A stretch of DNA of 64,000 nucleotides from Bacteroides reticulotermitis JCM 10512 (lineage in GTDB: Bacteria; Bacteroidota; Bacteroidia; Bacteroidales; Bacteroidaceae): the NCBI RefSeq assembly GCF_000517545.1, contig NZ_BAIV01000018.1, positions 1 to 64,000 on the forward strand, read 5' to 3'. Positions 27,055 through 36,368 of this stretch are shown here, in pieces. Position 1 is the stretch's first letter, and every line of letters begins with the position of its first letter. A program made the position numbers and the translations under genes. Below the pieces are notes generated by a model. It did no database searches. It had not been told where the DNA came from and worked only from the letters and a program-made list of their open reading frames with translations.

Positions 27055-28256
27055 ATGAAACGAGAATTATTAAAATTATTTGTTGCTTGCGGAGCTGTTT
27101 GTTTAATGGCCTGCACAGCTTCTAAGAAAGTAGAAAAAGAAGAATGGAGTGTGCGCCTGGCCAAATCCGAGATTAAACGGTTTCCCGAACCTTGGATGAT
27201 TGAGAAGGCTACAAAACCGCGTTGGGGCTACACCCATGGCTTGGTAGTAAAATCAATGCTAGAAGAGTGGAAACACACCGGAGATAGCTCGTACTATGAC
27301 TATGCCAAGATTTACGCCGATAGCTTGATCGACGCAAACGGACACATCAAAACGATGAAGTATTTGTCGTTCAACATTGATAACATCAATGCCGGGAAAA
27401 TCTTGTTCGACTTCTATGCAAAGACGGGCGACCAACGCTACAAGATAGCAATGGACACTTTGCGCAAGCAAATGACCGAGCAACCTCGCACGAAAGAAGG
27501 GGGCTTCTGGCATAAGTTGAAGTATACACACCAAATGTGGTTGGATGGTATCTTTATGGCTTCTCCGTTTCTGGCGCAATACGGGGCTACTTTCCAGGAG
27601 CCGGCCTTGTTCGACGAAGCAGTCAAACAAATCTTACTCATGGCCGAAAAGACCTATGACCCTGCCACCGGACTTTATTACCATGGCTGGGACGAGAGTC
27701 GCGAGCAAAAATGGGCAAATCCTGAAACGGGTTGTTCGCCTAACTTCTGGAGTCGGAGTATCGGTTGGTACGGAGCTGCCATCGTCGACGTATTGGATTA
27801 CTTACCGCAAGAAACTGCCGGACGTGACAGTGTGGTTGCTATCTTGCAGGGATTGGCTAAATCAATCGTAAAATATCAGGACCCGCAATCGGGCACTTGG
27901 TATCAGGTTACCGATCAGGGAGCACGTGAGGGTAACTACCTTGAATCATCTGCCAGCGCTTTGTTTGTATATACACTTGCCAAAGCAGTCAATAAAGGAT
28001 ATATCGGCAAAGAATATATCGAGCTATCCGCAAAGCTTTCGACGGCATGACCAAAAACTTCCTGCGTGTAGAAGAAGACGGTTCGTATACGATTACCAAC
28101 TGCTGTGCCGTAGCCGGTCTGGGTGGTGATTCTAAGAGATACCGCGACGGCTCATTCGAGTATTACATCAGCGAGCCGGTTATCGACAATGACCCCAAGT
28201 CAGTGGGTTCCTTTATCCTGGCTGCTATCGAATATGAAAAAATGACTCAAAAATAA
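27055..28256 (+). CDS. GH105 unsaturated uronyl hydrolase lipoprotein, frameshifted
   Basis: Restored length about 400 residues. The start MKRELLKLFVACGAVCLMAC carries a lipobox (LMAC). The (alpha/alpha)6 barrel of GH105 is shown by KPRWGYTHGLVVKSMLEEW, HQMWLDGIFMASPFLAQYG and FWSRSIGWYGAAIVDVLDY. Enzymes of this family hydrate and release 4,5-unsaturated uronic acids left by pectate or rhamnogalacturonan lyases, which fits the PL1 gene in this locus. One base is missing near 28022; restoring it gives YIEAIRKAFDGMTKNFLRVE. It starts 12 bases after GH95 and corresponds to the BT1011 position. Confidence 0.87.
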
Positions 28257-28279
28257 ATAGATTCAAAATTGAAGAACAA

Positions 28280-29746
28280 ATGAGAACTTTCAAATTAATT
28301 CCTCTCTTACTATTACTACTGACATTGACAACCTCTGTCGCGGCGCAGAAGAAGGCTCCGAAAACGTACATCCCATGGAGCAACGGCCGACTGCTTGTCT
28401 CTGAAGAAGGACGCTATCTGAAACATGAAAACGGTGCCCCCTTCTTTTGGTTGGGTGAAACCGGTTGGTTGCTGCCTGAACGTTTGAATCGTGACGAAGC
28501 CGAATACTACCTGGAACAATGTAAACGCCGGGGTTATAACGTTATTCAGGTACAAACCTTGAACAACGTGCCTTCGATGAATATCTACGGGCAATACTCC
28601 ATGATTGACGGCTTTAACTTCAAAAACATTAATCAAAAGGGAGTTTACGGATATTGGGACCACATGGACTACATTATACGTACGGCTGCCAAGAAAGGGC
28701 TTTATATCGGTATGGTTTGTATCTGGGGAAGTCCGGTGGGTCATGGAGATATGAATGTAGAACAAGCGAAAGCTTATGGAAAGTTCCTGGCTGAGCGATA
28801 TAAGAATGAGCCGAACATCATCTGGTTTATCGGTGGAGATATTCGCGGTGATGTGAAAACAGCTGAGTGGGAAGCTCTGGCTACCTCCATCAAAGCGGTG
28901 GACAAAAACCACTTGATGACTTTCCATCCACGTGGCAGAACAACTTCCGCTACTTGGTTTAACAATGCACCTTGGTTGGACTTTAACATGTTTCAAAGTG
29001 GTCATCGCCGCTACGGACAACGCTTTGGTGATGGCGATTATCCGATCGAAGAAAACACCGAGGAAGACAACTGGCGTTTTGTAGAACGCAGCTTGGCTAC
29101 ACAACCGATGAAACCGGTGATTGACGGCGAACCTATTTACGAAGAGATCCCTCACGGATTGCATGATGAGAATGAATTGCTTTGGAAAGACTACGATGTA
29201 CGTCGTTACGCTTACTGGTCTGTCTTTGCCGGTTCTTTCGGACATACTTACGGTCATAACTCAATCATGCAGTTTATCAAACCGGGTGTAGGTGGTGCAT
29301 ATGGTGCTAAGAAACCTTGGTATGAAGCGTTGAATGATCCCGGCTTTAGCCAGATGAGATATCTCAAAAACCTGATGCTGACTCTCCCCTATTTTGATCG
29401 TGTACCTGATCAATCAATCATAGCCGGAACGAATGGCGAACGCTATGACCGGGCTGTTGCTACACGCGGAAAAGATTACCTGATGGTGTACAACTATACC
29501 GGACGTCCGATGCAAATTGATTTCAGCAAGATTAGCGGAGATAAAAAGAACGCTTGGTGGTATACAACGAAAGACGGCAAGCTGGAATATATCGGCGAGT
29601 TTGGTAACGGCGTACAGAAACTCCAACACGATAGCGGCTACTCCAGTGGAAATGATCACATCTTGATTGTTATTGACAGCAGCAAAGACTACCTGAGCAA
29701 GGATTGGACAGAGCTGCCCGATGCACAACAAAAATGGAACAAATAA
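28280..29746 (+). CDS. GH140 apiosidase
   Basis: Intact 488-residue secreted protein (signal MRTFKLIPLLLLLLTLTTSV). The DUF4038 TIM-barrel fold is clear (FFWLGETGWLLPERLNRDEA, GYNVIQVQTLNN, FIGGDIRGD, DGEPIYEEIPHG), followed by a C-terminal beta domain. It matches BT1012, founder of GH140, which cuts the apiose-galacturonic acid bond that links side chains A and B to the RG-II backbone. Likely catalytic acids lie in GGDIRGD and DGEPIYEE. It begins 23 bases after GH105 in the same operon. Confidence 0.9.
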   Translation: MRTFKLIPLLLLLLTLTTSVAAQKKAPKTYIPWSNGRLLVSEEGRYLKHENGAPFFWLGETGWLLPERLNRDEAEYYLEQCKRRGYNVIQVQTLNNVPSMNIYGQYSMIDGFNFKNINQKGVYGYWDHMDYIIRTAAKKGLYIGMVCIWGSPVGHGDMNVEQAKAYGKFLAERYKNEPNIIWFIGGDIRGDVKTAEWEALATSIKAVDKNHLMTFHPRGRTTSATWFNNAPWLDFNMFQSGHRRYGQRFGDGDYPIEENTEEDNWRFVERSLATQPMKPVIDGEPIYEEIPHGLHDENELLWKDYDVRRYAYWSVFAGSFGHTYGHNSIMQFIKPGVGGAYGAKKPWYEALNDPGFSQMRYLKNLMLTLPYFDRVPDQSIIAGTNGERYDRAVATRGKDYLMVYNYTGRPMQIDFSKISGDKKNAWWYTTKDGKLEYIGEFGNGVQKLQHDSGYSSGNDHILIVIDSSKDYLSKDWTELPDAQQKWNK

Positions 29747-29806
29747 CTCCATTTGATTCTCATCGGACGTTATCTAAAGCTGATTAATAAATAAAAATCA
29801 ACGATT

Positions 29807-32800
29807 ATGAAACATATTTATACGCTCATCTCTCTGCTGTTCCTCACCGGTTCGCTTTATGCGGCTACAGGAACAACCGATCTGCGTACCGAACAATTAA
29901 AGAATCCGTTAGGACTCGATATTCGTCAGCCCCGTTTGGGCTGGCGAATTGTGTCGGACGAACAGAATGTGATGCAAACCGCTTATCATATTCTGGTAGC
30001 TTCATCTCCGGACTTGTTGGCACAAGGAAAAGGAGATTGCTGGGATTCGGGAAAGAAAGAGAGTGATGCTTCTCAATGGATTAGCTATCAAGGCGCACCC
30101 TTGAAGCGCAACGCCGCCTACTATTGGAAAGTGAAGGTTTACACCAACAAAGGTGAAACAGCCTGGAGTACTCCGGCTTCATGGACCATGGGACTTTTCA
30201 ATGAAGCCGACTGGCAAGGACAATGGATCGGACTGGATCGGGCTGCCCCCGGTGACAGTGAAACTCAATGGAGCCGGTTAGCCGCCCGTTATCTTCGCAA
30301 AGAGTTCTCTCTGAAGAAAGAAGTTAAACGAGCCACGGTACATATTTCCGGCATGGGCCTTTATGAGCTTTTCATCAATGGGAAGCGTGTAGGTGATCAA
30401 GTGCTGGCCCCTGCTCCTACCGATTATCGGAAAAGTATTTTATACAACACGTACGACGTCACCACACAATTGCAAAAAGAGAATGCGATCGGAGTTACGC
30501 TTGGTAATGGCCGTTTCTACACCATGCGCCAAGACTATAAGCCTTATAAGATACCGAATTTCGGTTATCCCAAACTTCGTTTCAATCTGATTGTCGAGTA
30601 CGCAGACGGTAGCAAAGAAACAATCGTTTCGAATACGACTTGGAAACTGACTACCGAAGGACCGATACGGAGTAACAACGAATATGACGGCGAAGACTAT
30701 GATGCTCGTAAAGAGTTGGGCAACTGGACACTTCCGGGCTATAACGACCAGAGTTGGAAAGCCGTAGAACGTGTCAGCATTCCCAGTGGTACATTACGTG
30801 CACAGATCATGCCGGGCATGAAAGTGACCGAAGTGGTGACTCCTGTTTCCATCAAGAAACTGGGAAATAAATACATTCTCGACATCGGACAAAACCTGGC
30901 AGGATGGGTACGCTTTCGTATCAAAGGCCAATCAGGTGATAGCATTCGCCTTCGTTTCGCTGAAACTTTGCAACCGGATGGTGAACTGTTTACCGTAAAC
31001 CTGCGTGATGCCCGTTCCACGGATACTTATATCGTAAGTGGACGCGAAGCAGCTACTGCTACCTGGGCACCTCGTTTTGTATATCACGGCTTCCGTTATG
31101 TAGAAATTAGCGGCTATCCTGACGCACAACTGAAAGACTTTACGGCCGAAGTGGTGGAGGATGAAATGGAACATACCGGTTCTTTTACCTGCTCGGATGA
31201 GACTTTGAATCAGGTAGTACGCAACGCTTTCTGGGGAATCCGCAGCAACTACAAGGGAATGCCGGTAGACTGCCCGCAACGCAATGAGCGTCAGCCGTGG
31301 TTGGGCGACCGTACCATGGGATGTTGGGGAGAAAGTATGCTATTCGACAACAGAGCCATGTATGCCAAATGGACACGCGATATTCGGGATGCACAACGTG
31401 AAGACGGTTGTATTCCGGATGTAGCTCCTGCCTATTGGAACTATTACTCGGATAATGTGACTTGGCCTAGCGCACTGCCAATGGCTTGCGATATGCTCTT
31501 CACTAACTATGGAGATACGCAACCGATGGTGGAGAATTATCCGGCCATCAAACATTGGCTCAATCATATCCGTGACTATTACATGACACCGGATTACATT
31601 ATCACGAAAGATAAATACGGCGACTGGTGTGTTCCACCGGAATCGCTGGAGTTAATCCATAGCAAAGATCCGGCTCGTAAGACGGATGGCGCACTGATCG
31701 CTACCGCTTATTACCTGAAGGTTCTACAATTGATGCACCGCTTCGCTACTTTGCAGGGCCTAAAGGCAGATGCTGAGGAATGGGAAGATTTCGAGCATAA
31801 GATGAAAGATGCGTTTAACGCTCGCTTCCTCCATGTAAAAGAAGGAACATCGCTTGTACCGGGTCACACCCTTTTCCCGGATAGTATCTTCTACGGTAAC
31901 AATACGGCAACGGCTAATATTCTGCCGCTAGCTTTTGGACTGGTTCCGAAAGAATATGTGAAAGAGGTAGCCAAGAATGTAGTTACTACGATTATCACGA
32001 CCAACAATGGGCATATCAGTACCGGTGTGATCGGGGTTCAATGGCTGCTACGCGAGTTAAGCCGCCGTGGCCACGCAGATGTAGCTTACTTGTTGGCAAC
32101 GAATAATACGTATCCTTCATGGGGCTATATGGCTGCTCAGGGTGCTACTACAATCTGGGAATTATGGAATGGAGATCATGCCAATCCGGAGATGAACAGT
32201 GCCAATCACGTCATGCTGTTGGGAGACTTACTTCCGTGGTGTTTCAATAATCTGGCAGGTATTCGTGCCGACCGTTGGAAGCCCGGTTACAAACATATCG
32301 TTTTCCAACCGAACTTTGAAGTTCAAGATCTGAGTAAGGTAGATGCTTCTTATATGAGTGTTTACGGAAAGATAATCAGTCGTTGGACCAAAACTCCGAT
32401 GCACTTGGAATGGGATATCGAACTCCCTGCCAATACAACGGGAGAAGTACATTTGCCAAATGGCAAAAAAGAGCTGATTGGTTCAGGTAAATATCACTTC
32501 AGCGTAGACATTCCTACCCGGAATGCCGCGATTCTGAGAGATGAGTTCCTATACGAAAAGGCTTCTTTCCCCGAATGCCACGGAGCAACAATTGTTGAGT
32601 TAAAGAATGGCGATCTGGTAGCTTCTTTCTTCGGAGGAACTAAAGAACGGAATCCCGACTGTTGCATCTGGGTTTGTCGCAAGCCCAAAGGTGCTAAAGA
32701 GTGGACATCTCCGGCACTGGCTGCCGATGGTGTCTTTGCCTTGAATGATCCGTTGGCTTCTATCGCCGGAATTGATGGGGAATGTACGGAAGTAAAAGAT

Positions 32801-33667
32801 GCGAAAGGAAAACTCATTGCCCGGAGAAAAGCTTGCTGGAATCCGGTACTTTTTCAAATCCCCGGTGGTGATTTGATTTTATTCTATAAGATCGGTTTGA
32901 AAGTTAGTGACTGGACGGGCTGGCTTGTCCGTTCGCGTGACGGAGGAAAGACGTGGAGCAAACGTGAAGCACTGCCACAAGGTTTCCTTGGTCCGATTAA
33001 AAACAAACCGGAATATATCAACGGCCGGATTATCTGTCCCTCGAGCACGGAAGGAAGCAATGGCTGGCGTATTCATTTCGAGATCTCCGATGATAAAGGT
33101 AAGACCTGGAAGATGGTCGGCCCTTTGGATGCCGAACTCTCTGTGCTTACTCAGAACCGCTTGAAAGGCGGTGTGAGTGTAGACGATCAGGAAGCTGGAG
33201 AAGCAGTCAAAGGTGAAGGAGCGAAACCGATCTACGCCATTCAGCCAAGCATTCTGCGTCATAAAGATGGAAGATTGCAAGTACTCTGCCGTACACGTAA
33301 TGCGCTATTGGCTACTGCCTGGAGCAGTGATAACGGAGATACCTGGAGCAAAGTTACATTAGTTAACGTGCCCAACAATAATTCGGGAACCGATGCGGTG
33401 ACTCTAAACGACGGACGTCATGCCTTGATTTATAACAACTTCTCTACCTTACCGGGTACACCTAAAGGACCTCGCACGCCGCTTTGTGTAGCCGTATCGG
33501 AAGATGGAGTGAACTGGAAACCGGTTCTTACGTTGGAAGATAGTCCGATCAGCCAATATTCTTACCCGAGTATCATTCAGGGAAAGGATGGCAAACTACA
33601 CGCTATCTATACGTGGCGTCGCCAACGTATCAAATATGCGGAAATAGATCTTTCGGGCATTCGATAG
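29807..33667 (+). CDS. Bifunctional GH78 rhamnosidase / GH33 Kdo hydrolase-type enzyme
   Basis: Intact 1286-residue protein with signal peptide MKHIYTLISLLFLTGSLYA. Residues about 20-905 form a complete GH78 enzyme (N-terminal fibronectin-like and jelly-roll domains, then the barrel with DCPQRNERQPWLGDRTMG and WELWNGDHANPEMNS). Residues about 930-1286 form a sialidase-like six-bladed propeller (SFPECHGATIVEL, SRDGGKTWSKREA, SSDNGDTWSKVT Asp-box repeats, YSYPSIIQGKDG). It matches BT1013, proposed to digest RG-II chain C, the disaccharide rhamnose-Kdo, with GH78 removing rhamnose and GH33 removing Kdo. Last gene of the GH95 operon, followed by a terminator. Confidence 0.88.
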   Translation: MKHIYTLISLLFLTGSLYAATGTTDLRTEQLKNPLGLDIRQPRLGWRIVSDEQNVMQTAYHILVASSPDLLAQGKGDCWDSGKKESDASQWISYQGAPLKRNAAYYWKVKVYTNKGETAWSTPASWTMGLFNEADWQGQWIGLDRAAPGDSETQWSRLAARYLRKEFSLKKEVKRATVHISGMGLYELFINGKRVGDQVLAPAPTDYRKSILYNTYDVTTQLQKENAIGVTLGNGRFYTMRQDYKPYKIPNFGYPKLRFNLIVEYADGSKETIVSNTTWKLTTEGPIRSNNEYDGEDYDARKELGNWTLPGYNDQSWKAVERVSIPSGTLRAQIMPGMKVTEVVTPVSIKKLGNKYILDIGQNLAGWVRFRIKGQSGDSIRLRFAETLQPDGELFTVNLRDARSTDTYIVSGREAATATWAPRFVYHGFRYVEISGYPDAQLKDFTAEVVEDEMEHTGSFTCSDETLNQVVRNAFWGIRSNYKGMPVDCPQRNERQPWLGDRTMGCWGESMLFDNRAMYAKWTRDIRDAQREDGCIPDVAPAYWNYYSDNVTWPSALPMACDMLFTNYGDTQPMVENYPAIKHWLNHIRDYYMTPDYIITKDKYGDWCVPPESLELIHSKDPARKTDGALIATAYYLKVLQLMHRFATLQGLKADAEEWEDFEHKMKDAFNARFLHVKEGTSLVPGHTLFPDSIFYGNNTATANILPLAFGLVPKEYVKEVAKNVVTTIITTNNGHISTGVIGVQWLLRELSRRGHADVAYLLATNNTYPSWGYMAAQGATTIWELWNGDHANPEMNSANHVMLLGDLLPWCFNNLAGIRADRWKPGYKHIVFQPNFEVQDLSKVDASYMSVYGKIISRWTKTPMHLEWDIELPANTTGEVHLPNGKKELIGSGKYHFSVDIPTRNAAILRDEFLYEKASFPECHGATIVELKNGDLVASFFGGTKERNPDCCIWVCRKPKGAKEWTSPALAADGVFALNDPLASIAGIDGECTEVKDAKGKLIARRKACWNPVLFQIPGGDLILFYKIGLKVSDWTGWLVRSRDGGKTWSKREALPQGFLGPIKNKPEYINGRIICPSSTEGSNGWRIHFEISDDKGKTWKMVGPLDAELSVLTQNRLKGGVSVDDQEAGEAVKGEGAKPIYAIQPSILRHKDGRLQVLCRTRNALLATAWSSDNGDTWSKVTLVNVPNNNSGTDAVTLNDGRHALIYNNFSTLPGTPKGPRTPLCVAVSEDGVNWKPVLTLEDSPISQYSYPSIIQGKDGKLHAIYTWRRQRIKYAEIDLSGIR

Positions 33668-33693
33668 TAGAATCAGCCCTTCCTAGTGTTAAA

Positions 33694-33730
33694 ACAATAC
33701 CGTCCTGGATACATTTCAGGGCGGTATTGT
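33694..33730 (+). terminator. Terminator of the GH95-GH78/GH33 operon
   Basis: ACAATACCG (33694-33702) pairs with CGGTATTGT (33722-33730), extended by CCTG/CAGG, followed by CATTTATATT. Lies 27 bases after the GH78/GH33 stop codon. Confidence 0.8.
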
Positions 33731-33751
33731 CATTTATATTCGTAAAAGCAA

Positions 33752-33759
33752 TATCTTTG
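33752..33759 (+). promoter_or_regulatory. TAnnTTTG -7 box for the unknown-SDR pair
   Basis: TATCTTTG matches the -7 consensus; ATTG at 33727-33730 lies about 21 bases upstream as a possible -33 element. The next ATG is at 33809. Confidence 0.5.
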
Positions 33760-33808
33760 CACTGTTTTATTGCTCTCTAAACACAACACTACCTAAAACT
33801 TTATAAAT

Positions 33809-34519
33809 ATGATAACAAAGAGCATGAGTGATGAGGAGCTTTTTCGAGCTTTGAAGACTGAGATCGATGAATTGGGATGGAACTTAATTAAACACAAAGG
33901 TCAAGCGTATCGCAAAGTGGTGCTTCGGCAGCGATTATTCCCCCTGTACTTTAAACCGTTTGAAGTAAAATCCAAAAGTAAAAACACCTGGTTAGTTATT
34001 CCGGTGGCACACTCACGTAAAGATGCGGACAACTCGCAATTTATGTTGTTATGTAAATTAGATTCCCCCGAAGGGATTTATTGGTACTCGATAGGAGCTG
34101 ATTACTTCACGCGAGAAGCCGACGAAACAATCAGCGTATTGGCTCCGCACATGCTAAGGCGAATGAATGAGCGGTTAAATCTGCACATACTCAAGAGTGA
34201 AGACCTGCTTGTAGAGTTCATCAAACGCGAACCAAAGAATTACATGTCTTATCCACCGGAATCGAAGCAGTTCTTCCACTTGGTCAATGGAGGAATCGTT
34301 CTAGGAGAAGTGGTTGGCCGCAGATGGATACACAAAACTTTTATCGACGACGAGTCGTTTAGTAAAGTGAATAAGATGAAAGGCGATCGATTAATCTCGG
34401 GACAGAAAAGGCTAGAGTCGATTAAACAGTTATTAGATAGTTCTGATAATAAAGCAGCGGTCCTGGAGTTTATTGACTCTACCTTTGGCAGTTACAAGCA
34501 TGAATTTAAATTAGAATAG
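33809..34519 (+). CDS. Hypothetical protein
   Basis: Intact 236-residue protein that I do not recognise. No signal peptide or membrane segment; mixed charged sequence, likely cytoplasmic. The N-terminal half (residues 50-115, KSKNTWLVIPVAHSRKDAD and YWYSIGADYF) looks like a beta-rich domain. The C-terminal half is helical with a run of charged residues. It ends 3 bases before the SDR gene and shares its promoter, so the two probably act together. Related proteins seem common in Bacteroides, but no function is known to me. Confidence 0.7.
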   Translation: MITKSMSDEELFRALKTEIDELGWNLIKHKGQAYRKVVLRQRLFPLYFKPFEVKSKSKNTWLVIPVAHSRKDADNSQFMLLCKLDSPEGIYWYSIGADYFTREADETISVLAPHMLRRMNERLNLHILKSEDLLVEFIKREPKNYMSYPPESKQFFHLVNGGIVLGEVVGRRWIHKTFIDDESFSKVNKMKGDRLISGQKRLESIKQLLDSSDNKAAVLEFIDSTFGSYKHEFKLE

Positions 34520-34522
34520 ATT

Positions 34523-35400
34523 ATGGCAGACAACTATATTGAAAAGCAACACGAGCAGTACGAAGCTCGGAAAGCAGCTTGGCTACAAAGTCAAAAGAAA
34601 CACGGAATAAAGAAAACCTCCGTAGTATCTCCCGCCGCTACTAAAGAGACGGCGCAAACTCAAAAGCAGCAACGAAGAGTCTTCGTAACCGGAGGAGCAG
34701 ATGGCATCGGCAAAGCGATTGTACAAGCTTTCCGACAAGCCGATTGCCTGGTTGCCTTTTGTGATCAAAATGAAACCTTGGGTAAGCAAACCGCTGAAGA
34801 GACGGGAGCAATCTTCTTCCCGGTCGATGTAAGTGACCAAGCCGCTCTTGAACAATGCGTGCAGGCGTTGTTTACCCGGTGGGGCGATCTGGATGTGATA
34901 ATCAACAATGTCGGCATCAGTCAGTTCTCTCCGATCACGGAAACGAGCGTGGAAGAGTTCGACCAGATATTGTCCGTCAACCTGCGCCCAGTGTTTATCA
35001 CCGCAAGACTGCTTGCCATTCATCGGAAAGCACAAACTAAACCGAACCCATACGGAAGGGTTGTGAATATCTGTTCCACCCGCTATCTGATGAGTGAGGC
35101 GGGAAGTGAAGGATATGCCGCTTCCAAAGGAGGTATTTATTCGCTTACCCATGCCCTGGCCGTATCTTTGGGAGAATGGCATATTACAGTCAACTCCATT
35201 GCACCGGGATGGATACAGAACCATCAGTACGATCAGTTGCGTCCCGAAGACCACGCACAGCATCCGGCACGTCGGTAGGCAAGCCCGAAGATATAGCCCG
35301 TATGTGTTTATTCCTTTGTCAGGACGAGAATGATTTCATGACCGGCGAAAACATTACCATCGACGGAGGAATGACTAAGAAAATGATCTATATCGAATAA
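34523..35400 (+). CDS. SDR-family oxidoreductase, frameshifted
   Basis: Restored length about 292 residues. A polar 50-residue N-terminal extension precedes a Rossmann domain with the NAD(P) motif TGGADGIG (T56 onward), NNVG (about 130) and the catalytic Tyr-Lys in EGYAASKGG (about 198-202). One base is missing near 35268, so the frame stops at 35278; the C-terminus (VGKPEDIARMCLFL, ENITIDGGMTKKM) continues in the next frame to 35400. The substrate is unknown. The N-terminal extension is unusual for a classical SDR. The 3' end overlaps the convergent patatin gene by 13 bases. Confidence 0.82.
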
Positions 35401-36182
35401 TCGGAAGAGCTTGCGTAATCGGTCAATACCTTCCGGGTAACCTCTATACCTGTCTTTACAATGGGGCTTGCCCGGTGAAACTCAAGCATATCAAAGGCAG
35501 TGCCGGGCATCTGAATAAGTATGTCCGGCTGATATTGCTCAATCTGGTAACAGGTTATCTGCTGCATCATCATTCGTGACGACTCGGTCAGCACCATATA
35601 CGGACTTAACCGGCCTTTCCTCCCACCCTCGGCCGGTGCATTTACATCTACGGCAATCAACAGGTCGTCTTCCGTACGCTGCACATGTTTCAAAGGAAGC
35701 GGATTCAAGATCCCTCCATCAATGAGTATCATTCCCTCTTTGCGCATGGGACGGAAAAGCATGGGGATGGAAATGGAAGCCCGAATGGCATCATGCAGAC
35801 TACCGCTATCGAACCGCACCTCTTGTTCGCTTACAATATCGGTTGCCATCGCGACATAGGGTATCGGCAAGTCTTCGATATTCATGTCCGGAATGATTTC
35901 CTTTAATTCTTTGATAAAGCGGTCGCCCTTCACCAGTCCGTCCCGGCTCAGCGTAAGATCGACCAGTTGCCACATCTTCCGCTTATCCCAACTAAACAAC
36001 CACTCTTTACATTCTTCCAATTTACCCGAAGCGTACATCGCTCCTACCATGGCTCCCATGGAACTTCCGGCAATGGAAGTTATCTCGAAGTCATGTCGTA
36101 ATAATTCTTCGATGACTCCGATATGCGCAATTCCACGCGCTCCGCCCATGGAAAGAACCAGGGCTACCTTTCGCTTATTCAT
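35388..36182 (-). CDS. Patatin-like phospholipase
   Basis: Intact 264-residue protein. The oxyanion loop GGARG (13-17), nucleophile elbow GSSMG (Ser41) and the Asp of DGG (LIDGGILNPLPL, about 155) give the complete Ser-Asp dyad of the RssA/patatin family. No signal peptide, so cytoplasmic; it is short and lacks extra domains, as in bacterial RssA-like proteins. Acts on membrane lipids or lysophospholipids by family knowledge; substrate unknown. Divergent from nrfH. Confidence 0.88.
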   Translation of the reverse strand: MNKRKVALVLSMGGARGIAHIGVIEELLRHDFEITSIAGSSMGAMVGAMYASGKLEECKEWLFSWDKRKMWQLVDLTLSRDGLVKGDRFIKELKEIIPDMNIEDLPIPYVAMATDIVSEQEVRFDSGSLHDAIRASISIPMLFRPMRKEGMILIDGGILNPLPLKHVQRTEDDLLIAVDVNAPAEGGRKGRLSPYMVLTESSRMMMQQITCYQIEQYQPDILIQMPGTAFDMLEFHRASPIVKTGIEVTRKVLTDYASSSDYSI

Positions 36183-36254
36183 CCTATTTTCTCTTTGGTT
36201 TTCTACAAAGAAAATAAATTCTTGCGTAAAAAGGATATTTATTACCTAGAATGT

Positions 36255-36279
36255 ATTGAATAATCTTTTATTATTCAAT
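36255..36279. repeat. Perfect inverted repeat in the patatin-nrfH gap
   Basis: ATTGAATAAT (36255-36264) and ATTATTCAAT (36270-36279) flank a CTTTT loop. It lies between two divergent genes, so it is not a terminator for either; it may be an operator or an AT-rich hairpin. Confidence 0.5.
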
Positions 36280-36297
36280 GTGATAAAAAGACACCTT

Positions 36298-36311
36298 GTA
36301 ACATTTGTTAC
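36298..36311 (+). promoter_or_regulatory. Crp/Fnr-type palindrome upstream of nrfH
   Basis: GTAACA-TT-TGTTAC is a perfect six-base-arm palindrome. Its centre is about 40 bases before the transcription start expected from the -7 box at 36334, the usual place for an activator of the Crp/Fnr family. A Crp/Fnr gene lies nearby at 41083-41745. Binding is inference. Confidence 0.6.
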
Positions 36312-36333
36312 GCCCGTTCTGACAAAATCGTTG

Positions 36334-36341
36334 TACTTTTG
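36334..36341 (+). promoter_or_regulatory. nrfH -7 box
   Basis: TACTTTTG matches TAnnTTTG and lies 27 bases before the nrfH ATG. A proper -33 box is lacking, which fits an activator-dependent promoter. Confidence 0.6.
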
Positions 36342-36368
36342 TGCAATTAACTGGATCTTGTACTAAGA

